Part shown: positions 38,182 to 47,600 of the stretch, piece by piece
How positions within the stretch are numbered: position 1 is the first letter of the stretch
How the letters are laid out: each line of letters opens with the position of its first letter
NCBI GenBank assembly: GCA_021847925.1
Contig: JAJZNI010000129.1
Coordinates: 1-50,058, forward strand
Length of the DNA stretch: 50,058 nucleotides
Direction of reading: 5' to 3'
Source of the DNA: a bacterium
GTDB taxonomy: Bacteria > Chloroflexota > Dormibacteria > Aeolococcales > Aeolococcaceae
Notes under the pieces: generated by a model
What the model was told of the DNA's origin: nothing
Database searches by the model: none
Seen by the model: only the letters and a program-made list of their open reading frames with translations
Made by a program: the position numbers and the translations under genes

Positions 38182-39672
38182 GTGCAGAGCAGAGCAGCGC
38201 AGGCTGCCGAGACGGCCCCCCGTCGCAGCGGCACGGCGTGGCTGTCCGGCGTCCGGATCATCCAGGGCGGCATGGGCGTCGCCATCTCGGGATGGCGACT
38301 GGCCCGGACGGTCGCCTCGCACGCGGCCTGCATGGGCGTCGTGTCGGGGACGTGCATCGACAGCGTGGTGGCGCGCCGGCTCCAGGACGGTGACCCCGGC
38401 GCTCACGTGCGCCAGGCGATGGAGGCCTTCCCGGACCAGGAGGTGGCGACCCGCGTGCTGGACCGCTACTTCGTCCCCGGAGGCCGGGCGCCGGGCACGC
38501 CGTACCGCCGGGTGGGCATGCACACCCACGCCGAGCGCCCCCACCTTCGCGACCTGACCGTCCTCGCCGCGTTCGTCGAGGTCACCCTCGCGCGCCAGGG
38601 CCACACGGGCCCGATCGGGATGAACCTCCTCACCAAGGTCCGCCCGCCAACCCTGCCCACCCTCTATGGGGCGATGCTCGCAGGCGTCGACTGCGTGCTG
38701 ATGGGCGCGGGCATCCCCAGGGAGATCCCCGGCGCGCTCGACGCGTTCGCGGATGGCCGGGCCGCCACCCTGCGCCTCCATGACGGCCCCTCGCAGGGCG
38801 AGGACGAGCCGCTCCTGCGCCTCGACCCGGGGGCGTTGACGTACGGCGCTCGCCGGCTGGCGCGCCCGGCGTTCCTGGCCATCGTCTCGGCCGCCTCCCT
38901 CGCCGCCATGCTGATCCGCCGCTCCACCGGCAGGGTGGACGGCTTCGTGGTCGAGGGACCCACGGCGGGAGGCCACAACGCCCCTCCCCGCGGGCGGCTG
39001 ACCCTGGACGAGACCGGCCAGCCCGTGTACGGCGAGCGCGACCGGGCCGACCCCGAGCGGATGCGCGAGCTCGGCCTCCCGTTCTGGCTGGCCGGGGGGA
39101 CGGGATCGCCCGAGGCCCTCACCAAGGCACGCGAGGCCGGCGCGACCGGGGTTCAGGTGGGCACGCTCTTCGCCTACTCACGCGAGTCCGGGATGGAGCC
39201 GGCGCTGCGCCAGCGCGTCCTCGACGCGGCGCGGCGGGGAGGCGCCGGGGTCCGGACCGACCTGCGCTCCTCCTCCACCGGGTTCCCCTTCAAGGTGGTG
39301 CAGATGGAGCGCACCGTGGCCCGCGCCGACGTCTACGCCGCCCGCCCCCGCGTCTGCGACAACGGGTACCTGCGCGAGCCCGTGGCCCTCACCCAGGGCC
39401 ACGTGACCTGGCGCTGCGCCGCCGAGCCGGTGGCCGCCTTCGTCGCCAAGGGCGGCGACCCCGACGAGGCACGGGAGCGACGCTGCCTCTGCAACGGCCT
39501 GCTCGCGACCGCCGGGTTCGCCCAGGTGCAGAAGGACGGGACGGTGGAGCCGCCCATCGTGACGAGCGGGGACGACCTCGTCCGGCTCCCGAGCCTCCTC
39601 CCCGCCGGCCGCGACGACTACGGCGCGTCCGACGTCATCCGCTACCTCCAGGGCGAGGCGGCCACGCTCTGA
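38182..39672 (+). CDS. Nitronate monooxygenase / 2-nitropropane dioxygenase-like FMN protein
   Basis: VRIIQGGMGVAISGWRLARTVA, VDGFVVEGPTAGGHNAPPRG, PFWLAGGTGSPEALTKAREAGATGVQVGTLFAY. GTG start at 38182 is tentative. Confidence 0.78.
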   Translation: MQSRAAQAAETAPRRSGTAWLSGVRIIQGGMGVAISGWRLARTVASHAACMGVVSGTCIDSVVARRLQDGDPGAHVRQAMEAFPDQEVATRVLDRYFVPGGRAPGTPYRRVGMHTHAERPHLRDLTVLAAFVEVTLARQGHTGPIGMNLLTKVRPPTLPTLYGAMLAGVDCVLMGAGIPREIPGALDAFADGRAATLRLHDGPSQGEDEPLLRLDPGALTYGARRLARPAFLAIVSAASLAAMLIRRSTGRVDGFVVEGPTAGGHNAPPRGRLTLDETGQPVYGERDRADPERMRELGLPFWLAGGTGSPEALTKAREAGATGVQVGTLFAYSRESGMEPALRQRVLDAARRGGAGVRTDLRSSSTGFPFKVVQMERTVARADVYAARPRVCDNGYLREPVALTQGHVTWRCAAEPVAAFVAKGGDPDEARERRCLCNGLLATAGFAQVQKDGTVEPPIVTSGDDLVRLPSLLPAGRDDYGASDVIRYLQGEAATL

Positions 39673-39749
39673 GGGTCCCGCCCCGGGCGGGACGAACGGC
39701 CCAGCTCTCCCATGACCCTCTCCCCTGTTCCGGCCGGCGCACCGCGCGG

Positions 39750-40268
39750 ATGCTGAAGGCGATGCTGGTGTCGGACTTCGTGCAGATCGCCCGGCCCTTT
39801 GCCGAGGTTAAGAGGGAGCTCTCGACCTCGAGCGCGGGGTGGCTCGCCGACTCGGCGGTCGCCGCCTACGCGGAGGGTGAGCAGCTCTCGATGCGTGTCT
39901 TCTCCTCCATCGGCCCGGTCCGGGTGAGCAAGCGCGTGTGGGCCGACCTCGGGGAGCCCAGCGTGCGCCCGGACCGCGTCACCCAGCCGCTGACCTGGCG
40001 TGCCGCCGGGGCGACCAGCCTCTTCCCGGCGATGGAGGCGGAGATCGAGGTCACCCCGATGGGGGACAGCATGACCGCGATCAGCTTCCAGGGCAGCTAC
40101 GTCCCGCCCCTCGGCCCCCTGGGCCGGAGCGCCGACCGGATGCTCCTTCACCGCCTCGCCGAGGCCAGTGTCCGGGGCCTGCTGGAGCGCATCGCCCGGC
40201 ACCTCGAGGGACCCGACGCCACAGCCCCGGTCGCAATCCGCCGCGCTCAGACCGCCCCGGGCGGATAG
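39750..40268 (+). CDS. Hypothetical protein, possibly SRPBCC-like
   Basis: 172-aa coherent ORF filling a gap; beta-rich pattern with a C-terminal helix (LHRLAEASVRGLLERIARHL). Confidence 0.55.
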   Translation: MLKAMLVSDFVQIARPFAEVKRELSTSSAGWLADSAVAAYAEGEQLSMRVFSSIGPVRVSKRVWADLGEPSVRPDRVTQPLTWRAAGATSLFPAMEAEIEVTPMGDSMTAISFQGSYVPPLGPLGRSADRMLLHRLAEASVRGLLERIARHLEGPDATAPVAIRRAQTAPGG

Positions 40269-41039
40269 ATGGTGGCGGGCGGGGTCGCCACGGCTCGGGG
40301 AGCGGCCCCGGACCTGCCGTACGCCCGGTCGCAGGCGCCGGCCGCCGTCACGCCGCGCCGGCACGGGGTGACGCGCACGCTCGCGGTGGACCGCTACCTC
40401 GAGACCATCTACTGCATCGCCGGCGAGGGCGAGCCCACCCGGCCCAGCCGCATCGCACACTGGCTCGAGGTGAGCGCGCCCACGGTCAGCATCGGCCTGC
40501 GCCGGCTGCGCGCCGGAGGATGGGTGCACACCGAGCTGGACCACCAGGTCATCCTCACCCCGGCCGGGCGCGCGATCGCCGAGGGGGTGGTTCGCCGCCA
40601 CCGTCTGGTGGAGCGCTGGCTCACCGACGTCCTGGGAATGGACTGGGCGTCGGCGCACGCCGAGGCCAACCGGTTGGCCCCCGCGACGTCCGCCGACGTC
40701 CTGGAGAGGCTGGACCGGGTGCTGGGAGAGCCCAGCACCTGTCCGCACGGGCAGCCCATCCCCGGGCGCCAGTCCCCCGGTGGCGAGCTCATCGCCCTCT
40801 CCGAGCTCGAACCCGGAGCCGCGGCGCGGGTGCGCCGGATCTCCGAGATCATCGAGCACGAGGCGTTCCAGCTCCTCTCCGAGCTGGGAGCGGCGGGGAT
40901 GCGGACGGGCACCGAGGTGACCGTCCATCCCCTGGACGACCACGTGCTGCTCGACCTCGACGGCGGACTCACCCGGCTGCGCCTGCCGCTGGCCGCGGCA
41001 CGGCTCATCTGGGTCGAGGCCGGAGGGCCGCGCCGGTGA
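40269..41039 (+). CDS. DtxR/MntR-family metal-dependent transcriptional regulator
   Basis: VDRYLETIYCIAGEGEPTRPSRIAHWLEVSAPTVSIGLRRLRAGGWVHTELDHQVILTPAGRAIAEGVVRRHRLVERWLTDVLGMDW. Confidence 0.88.
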   Translation: MVAGGVATARGAAPDLPYARSQAPAAVTPRRHGVTRTLAVDRYLETIYCIAGEGEPTRPSRIAHWLEVSAPTVSIGLRRLRAGGWVHTELDHQVILTPAGRAIAEGVVRRHRLVERWLTDVLGMDWASAHAEANRLAPATSADVLERLDRVLGEPSTCPHGQPIPGRQSPGGELIALSELEPGAAARVRRISEIIEHEAFQLLSELGAAGMRTGTEVTVHPLDDHVLLDLDGGLTRLRLPLAAARLIWVEAGGPRR

Positions 41040-42508
41040 CCGCGCCCGCGCCGGACCGCCCGATCGGGGGCGCGCGGCGCCCGTCCGTCGCCGTCGTGGG
41101 GGGGGGCATCAGCGGCCTGGTGGCGCTGCACCACCTGGCCCGCTCGGGGCTCGTCGACGTCACCCTGCACGAGGCGTCGCCCCGCCTTGGGGGAAAGATC
41201 CTCGGCGGGTGGCTGGGAGATCCGGGCGTCCCGGTGGAGCTCGGCCCCGACGGGTTCGTCAGCCGCGGCTCGGACCTGCCCGAGCTCTGCGAGGCGATCG
41301 GCCTCGGAGACGAGCTCGTTTCCGCAGCCCACGGGGTCGTGCAGATCTGGAGCCGGGGCAGGCTCCGAACCCTGCCCCGGGGCCTGGTCATGGGCCTTCC
41401 GGTCCATCCGCTGGGCCTCCTGCGGAGCCGTCTTCTCTCGGTGGCCGAGCTGGGGCGCCTGAGCCTCGACCTCATCCTGCCCCCCACCCGGTGCCCCGGG
41501 GACGTGAGCATCGCCGCCCTGGTGGGGACGCGGCTCGGCCGCGGCGCGGTCGATCGGCTCGTCGAGCCGCTGGTGGGCGGTGTCTACGCCGGCACGGCGG
41601 AGTCGCTGGGGGTCGACGGCGCGCTGCCCGGGCTGCGCGCGCGCCTGGACGGCAGGCGCAGCTTGATCCGCGCTCTGCGCTCGGGACAGCCCGCCGTGGC
41701 GCCGAGCATGGTCACCCTCCGGGGTGGCCTCACCACCCTGGTGGAGGCCCTGCGTGCCGACGCCCTCGCCCGGGGAGCACGGATCCGGCTCGATTCCGCG
41801 GTGCGCGGGCTCCGCCCCGCCGCGGGGGGCGGCTACCAGCTCCTCGACGACGGCTCCCGTCCGGTCCACCACGACGCCGTCGTGGTGGCGACCCCCGCGA
41901 GTGCCGCCTCAGCGCTCCTGGCCCCCCTGGTCCCCGGCGTCGAACCCCTCGGCGGGGTGGCCTACGCGCCGGTCTCGGTGGTCGCGCTGCTCTACCCGGC
42001 GACGGCCGTGGCCGGCGAGCCGCGGGGGACGGGCTTCCTCGCCTGCCGCGCTGACGGAGGGATGCTCCGCGCCTGCACGTGGACCGACCGGAAGTGGCCG
42101 CACCTGGCCCGCGACGGGGTCCTGCTTGCCCGCTGCTCGATGGGCGGGATCGGCGATCGCAGGCCCCTGGAGCTGGACGACGGCGAGCTGGCCGGGCGGG
42201 CCCACGCCGAGCTGAGCGACGCCGTCCCCCTGCGCCAGGGGCCCCTGGACCGGCTGGTCGCCCGCTGGCCGAACGCCATCCCCCAGTACGCCCCGGGACA
42301 CCGTTCCCTCGTCGAGAGCGCCCTCTCGCACCTCCCGCGGGGCATCCGCCTGGCCGGCGCGGCCTATGAGGGGGTGGGCCTGTCCGCCTGCGCCCGGCAG
42401 GGCCGGACCGCGGCTCAGGGGGTGCTCGACGATCTCGCGAGCCGTTCCCACGACCGGCTCGCGGTCTCCGCTGCGTTCGGCGCGGAAACAGGTGCGCCGG
42501 GGCCGTGA
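41036..42508 (+). CDS. Protoporphyrinogen/coproporphyrinogen oxidase (HemY/CgoX-like)
   Basis: GTG start coupled to the DtxR stop. VAVVGGGISGLVALHHLARSG, GPDGFVSRGSDLPELCEAIGL, VYAGTAESLGVDGALPGLR, C-terminal GIRLAGAAYEGVGLSACARQGRTAA. Confidence 0.9.
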   Translation: MTAPAPDRPIGGARRPSVAVVGGGISGLVALHHLARSGLVDVTLHEASPRLGGKILGGWLGDPGVPVELGPDGFVSRGSDLPELCEAIGLGDELVSAAHGVVQIWSRGRLRTLPRGLVMGLPVHPLGLLRSRLLSVAELGRLSLDLILPPTRCPGDVSIAALVGTRLGRGAVDRLVEPLVGGVYAGTAESLGVDGALPGLRARLDGRRSLIRALRSGQPAVAPSMVTLRGGLTTLVEALRADALARGARIRLDSAVRGLRPAAGGGYQLLDDGSRPVHHDAVVVATPASAASALLAPLVPGVEPLGGVAYAPVSVVALLYPATAVAGEPRGTGFLACRADGGMLRACTWTDRKWPHLARDGVLLARCSMGGIGDRRPLELDDGELAGRAHAELSDAVPLRQGPLDRLVARWPNAIPQYAPGHRSLVESALSHLPRGIRLAGAAYEGVGLSACARQGRTAAQGVLDDLASRSHDRLAVSAAFGAETGAPGP

Positions 42509-43734
42509 GCCTGCGTTTCGACGATCGCCCCATCCTGGTCTTCTGGGAGACCACGCGGGCCTGCCCGCTGGCCTGCCGGCACTGCCGCGCCGAGGCGCTG
42601 CACCACCCGCTCCCCGGCGAGCTCAGCACCGCCGAGGGTCTGCGGCTCATCGACGAGATCACCCGCTTCGGCCGGCCGCACCCGGTGCTCGTCCTCACCG
42701 GCGGGGACTGCCTGCAGCGCCCCGACCTCGAGGTCCTGGTGGGCCACGCGGGCGAGCGCGGGGTTCCGGTGGCGCTCTCGCCATCGGTCTCGCCCTCGCT
42801 CACCGGCGAGCGCATGGCCGGGCTGCGCGAGCTGGGCGTGCGCAGCGTGTCGGTGAGCCTCGACGGGGCCCTCCCCGCCACGCACGACCGCACCCGCGGG
42901 GTGGAGGGCCATCTCGGCCAGACCCTGGGGGCGATCGCGTTGCTGCGAGGCCTGGGGTACACGGTGCAGGTGAACACGACGGTCATGGCCGGCAACGTCG
43001 AGGAGCTGGCGGACGTCGCCGCCCTGCTGTTGGCGGCGGGGGTGGGCGTGTGGGAGGTCTTCTTCCTCATCGCGGTCGGTCGCGGCGCCGCCCGCGAGGC
43101 CCTCACCGCGGCGGAGTGCGAGGACGTCTGCCACCTGCTCGTCGACGTGGCCCAGCGCGGGATGGTGGTGCGCACCGTGGAGGGCCCCTTCTTCCGGCGC
43201 GTCGCCGCCGCCCGCCGGGGACGGCCCGCCGCGCCCGGGGAGACCGGCCCGCTCCACCGCCGGCTCGCCGCCCGCCTCGACGACCTCCTCGCCGGCGGGG
43301 GCGCCGCGGTGCCCCGCGCGCCGGTGGAGGACGCCCCACCCAGACCTCCGCGCCCGCTCCGGCCTCCCGCCGGGGTGGGGGGCGAGCGGCACCGGGGGAG
43401 CACGTCCACGACCGCGACGCGCGACGGCTCGGGGCTCATCTTCGTCGCCCACGACGGCGGCATCCTCCCCTCGGGCTTCCTGCCCCTCCCGCTCGGAAAC
43501 GTGCGCCGCGACAGCCTGGTGGACGTCTACCGGGACAGCCCGCTGCTCCGCGATATCCGGGCGGCGCGGTTCGCGGGGCGCTGCGGGCTCTGCCCCCACC
43601 GGCGCCTCTGCGGAGGATCGCGGGCGCGCGCCTTCGCGGCGAGCGGCGACGCGCTGGGGGAGGACCCGGCCTGCGCCTACCTCACCCCGGCGTACTCCGC
43701 GTGGCCGGCGCGGGCCGCGGAGGTCGGAGCCTGA
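42505..43734 (+). CDS. Radical SAM/SPASM protein of the heme-associated (NirJ/AhbD-like) type
   Basis: TTRACPLACRHCRAEALH (CxxxCxxC), LTGGDCLQRPDLEVL, C-terminal GRCGLCPHRRLCGGSRARAFAASGDALGEDPAC. Coupled between the hemY-like gene and ferrochelatase. Confidence 0.82.
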   Translation: MSLRFDDRPILVFWETTRACPLACRHCRAEALHHPLPGELSTAEGLRLIDEITRFGRPHPVLVLTGGDCLQRPDLEVLVGHAGERGVPVALSPSVSPSLTGERMAGLRELGVRSVSVSLDGALPATHDRTRGVEGHLGQTLGAIALLRGLGYTVQVNTTVMAGNVEELADVAALLLAAGVGVWEVFFLIAVGRGAAREALTAAECEDVCHLLVDVAQRGMVVRTVEGPFFRRVAAARRGRPAAPGETGPLHRRLAARLDDLLAGGGAAVPRAPVEDAPPRPPRPLRPPAGVGGERHRGSTSTTATRDGSGLIFVAHDGGILPSGFLPLPLGNVRRDSLVDVYRDSPLLRDIRAARFAGRCGLCPHRRLCGGSRARAFAASGDALGEDPACAYLTPAYSAWPARAAEVGA

Positions 43735-43754
43735 CCGGCGCGCCGGGACCGGGG

Positions 43755-44660
43755 GTGAGCCACGGCGTCCTGCTCCTCTCCTTCGGCTCCGCCCGCGACG
43801 AGGACGACGTTCCCGCCTACCTCGACCGCGTTCGCCGGGGCCGGCCGGTGCCGGCGGCGCTCGTCGCGGACCTGCGGGCGCGCTATCGCCGCATCGGGGG
43901 CTCCCCGCTCGCCGACATCACCCGGCGTCAGGCCATGCTGCTCCAGCTCCGCCTCGACCCCCGGGGCCGAGGCGACGTGCTGGTCCGTCCCGCGATGCTC
44001 CACGCCGCACCGGAGATCCCCGACGCGGTCGCCGACCTTCTCGGCGCGGGTGCCCGGTGCCTCGTCACCCTGCCGCTCGCGCCGCAGGTCTCCCCGCACC
44101 ACGCCGCCTACGAGGCGGCCGTGCGCGAGGCGGTCGCCGGGCGAGCGCCCGTCCACGTGGCCGGGAGCTGGCATCGCCACCCCGTCCTCCTCGGTGCCAT
44201 CGCCCGGCGCACGGCGCCGCTCCTCGCCGCTCCGGACGACGCCGAACCCGCGGTGGTCCTCTTCACCGCCCACAGCCTCCCCCTGGGCGCCCCCGGGGTG
44301 GAGACGTACCGCCACCAGGTGGGCGAGACGGCGGCCGACCTCGCGGGAAGGCTGGGGCTGGAGCCAGGTGCCTGGCGGATGGTCTTCCAGAGCCGCAGCG
44401 GCCCGGCGGAGGACTGGCTGGGACCCGACATCGGCGACGCCATCCCCGAGCTGGCCGCCACCGGCTGCCGGCGGCTCGTGGTGGTCCCCGTGCAGTTCAT
44501 GACGGATCACCTCGAGGTGCTGTACGACCTCGACGTGGCGGCCCGCGCCGCCGCCGAGGCGGCGGGCATGCGCTACCTCCGTCCGGGGTCGCTCAACGCC
44601 GCCCCGGAGTTGATCCAGGCCCTCGCGGACGCCGTCGCGGCGGCGCCCGGCGACGCCTGA
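43755..44660 (+). CDS. hemH: Ferrochelatase
   Basis: GVLLLSFGSARDEDDVPAYLDRVRRGRPV, RRIGGSPLADITRRQA, LFTAHSLPLGAPGVETYRHQVGETA, FQSRSGPAEDWLGPDI, VPVQFMTDHLEVLYDLD. GTG start tentative. Confidence 0.9.
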   Translation: MSHGVLLLSFGSARDEDDVPAYLDRVRRGRPVPAALVADLRARYRRIGGSPLADITRRQAMLLQLRLDPRGRGDVLVRPAMLHAAPEIPDAVADLLGAGARCLVTLPLAPQVSPHHAAYEAAVREAVAGRAPVHVAGSWHRHPVLLGAIARRTAPLLAAPDDAEPAVVLFTAHSLPLGAPGVETYRHQVGETAADLAGRLGLEPGAWRMVFQSRSGPAEDWLGPDIGDAIPELAATGCRRLVVVPVQFMTDHLEVLYDLDVAARAAAEAAGMRYLRPGSLNAAPELIQALADAVAAAPGDA

Positions 44661-44678
44661 CGGAGGGGCCGGACCGGA

Positions 44679-47600
44679 TCAGCGGGTGCAGGCCGCTGCG
44701 GCGGCGGGCTCCTCCGCCACCTCGGGTGGGGACCCGAGGGGAGCCGAGCCGTCGGCGCGCGCGGGGTAGCGCTCGGCCCCCCGCGCGGCCATCTCCTCGT
44801 ACGTCGCCCAGACCCGGTTCACCTCCTCCTGGGCGAGGGCGAGGAGGCGCTTCGCCTCGTCGGGATGGCTGCGGCCCAGGATGCGGTAGCGAAGCTCCTG
44901 CCTCGCGTAGTCGATGAACGGGATGCGCGGCCGGGGCGAGTCGAGCAGGAAGGGGTTGCGCCCCGCCGCCCGGAGCACGGGGTCGTAGCGCATCAGCGGC
45001 CAGTAGCCGCTCGCGACCGCGCGGTACTGCTGGTCGAGGCCGTTGCGCAGCTCGATGCCGTCCTTCTCGATGCCGTGGGCGATGCAGTGGCTGTAGGCGA
45101 TGACCAGCGAGGGACCCTCGTACGCCTCGGCCTCCCGCAGGGCGCGGAGGGTCTGCTCGGGGTCGGCCCCCATCGCCACCCGGGCCACGTAGACGTTGCC
45201 GTACGCGATCGCCTGGAGGGCGAGGTCCTTCTTGCCCACCCGCTTGCCGGCGGCGGCGAACTTGGCCACGGCGGCGAGCGGCGTCGCCTTGGACGCCTGC
45301 CCCCCCGTGTTGGAGTACACCTCGGTGTCGAGCACCAGCACGTTGACGTCACGCCCGCTGGCCAGGACGTGGTCCAGCCCCCCGGAGCCGATGTCGTAGG
45401 CCCAGCCATCGCCGCCCACGATCCACACGCTGCGACGCACCAGCTGGTCCAGGACGCTCACGAGGTCGGCCACGGCGGGGGTGGGCTCGGGGAGCGCCTC
45501 GAGGCGCCGGCGCAGCTCGGCGACGCGCTCACGCTGGGACTGGTACTCGGACTCCCGGCGCTGGGACGCACCCAGGATCTCGCCGGCGAGCGCCTCGCCG
45601 ACCTGCTCGCGCAGCTCGCCCAGGCGGTCCCGAGCGAGGCCGAGCTGCTGATCGGCCGCCAGCCGGAACCCGAGGCCGAACTCGGCGTTGTCCTCGAACA
45701 GCGAGTTGGACCAGGCCGGCCCGCGCCCCTGCGCGTTGGTGGTCCACGGGGTGGTCGGCAGGTTCCCCCCGTAGATCGAGGAGCAGCCGGTGGCATTGGC
45801 GACCACCAGCCGGTCTCCGAAGAGCTGCGAGAGGAGGCGCAGGTAGGGGGTCTCGCCGCACCCGGCGCAGGCGCCGGAGAACTCGAAGAGCGGCTCCAGG
45901 AACTGGGTCCCGCGCACGGTCTCGAAGTCCACCCGCGAACGCTCGACGAGCGGGAGCGCCTCGAAGAAGGCGATGTGGCGGCGCGCCGCGTCCACGAGCG
46001 GCTCGCGCCGCGCCAGGTTGATCGCCCTGCGCCCCGTCCCGCCGGGCGCCGTGATCGGGCAGGCCTCGACGCAGAGCGCGCACCCCGTGCAATCCTCCGC
46101 GTACACCATGAGGGTGAACCGATGGTCGGGAAGCCCGCGGGCGGCGAGGTCCATCGACGGGAAGCCGGCGGGCGCCCCCGCCAGCATCTCCTCGCCGTAG
46201 AGCTTGGAGCGGATCACGCTGTGCGGGCAGACGAAGCTGCAGTTGCCGCACTGGATGCAGAGCTCGGGGTCCCAGGCGGCGATCTCCTCGGAGATGTTGC
46301 GCTTCTCGTAGGCGGCGGTCCCGGTGGGGTAGGTCCCGTCCACGGGCAGCGCGCTCACCGGCAGGTCATCACCGTGACCCGCCATCATCGCCGCGGTCAC
46401 GGTGCGCACGAAGACGGGTGCGCTGTCGGGGACCGGCGGACGCACCGCCCGGGTGGAGGTCACCCGCTCGGGGACGTCGACGCGGTGCAGCGCCGCCACC
46501 GCGGCGTCCACGGCCGCGTTGTTGCGCTCGACCACCTCGGGCCCGCGGCGGGCATAGGTCTTGGCGATGGCGCCCTTGATGGCGGCGATCGCCTGGTCCT
46601 GAGGCAGCACGCCGGAGATCGCGAAGAAGCAGGTCTGGAGCACGGTGTTGACCCGCTTTCCGAGACCCGCCTCGCGCGCCACACGGCTCGCGTCGATGGC
46701 GTAGACGGCGAGACGCTTGGCCAGGATCTGCTCCTGCGCCCCGCGCGTCAGCGTGTCCCAGACCTCGCCGGCGGGGCTCGGCGTGTTGAGCAGGAGGGTG
46801 GCCCCGGGAGCCGCGCGCTCCACGACCTCCGGCCGCTCGATGAGGCGGGGATGGTGGCATCCGACAAAGCTCGCCTGGCCGATCAGGTAGGGGGCGCGGA
46901 TCGGGTCGGGCCCGAAGCGCAGGTGCGAGACCGTCTCCGACCCCGACTTCTTGGAGTCGTAGACGAAGTAGCCCTGCGCCTGCAGGCCGGCGTCGACACC
47001 GAGGATCTTGATGGTGTTCTTGTTGGCCCCGACCGTGCCATCCGCGCCCATGCCGAAGAAGAGGGCGCGCAGCGTGCGCGGGGACTCGATGTCCAGGGCG
47101 CGGTCGTAGGGCAGGCTGGTGCCGCTCACGTCGTCGTCGATGCCGACGGTGAAGCGCGGGCGCGGGTGCTCACGGGCCAGCTCGGCGAAGACGCCCGCCA
47201 CCATCCCGGGGGTGAGCTCCTTGGAGGAGAGGCCGTAGCGGCCGCCCACCACCAGCGGCATCACGTCTCGTGCCCCGCCGCCGTGGGCCTCCGACAGCGC
47301 CCCGAGCACGTCGAGGAAGAGCGGCTCACCGAGGGACCCGGGCTCCTTGGTGCGGTCGAGCACCGCCACCCGGCGCACGCTCCGCGGCAGGGCGGCGAGG
47401 AGGGCGTCGGCCGGGAAGGGCCGGTAGAGGCGCAGCTGGACGACCCCCACCCTCTCACCGCGCTCGGCGAGATAGGCCGCCGTCTCGGCGGCGGTCTCGC
47501 CCCCCGAGCCCATGATCACGATCACCCGCTCGGCGTCGGGGGCGCCATGGTAGTCGGCGAGGTGGTACCGGCGACCGGTGCGCTCGCCGAGCATGTCCAT

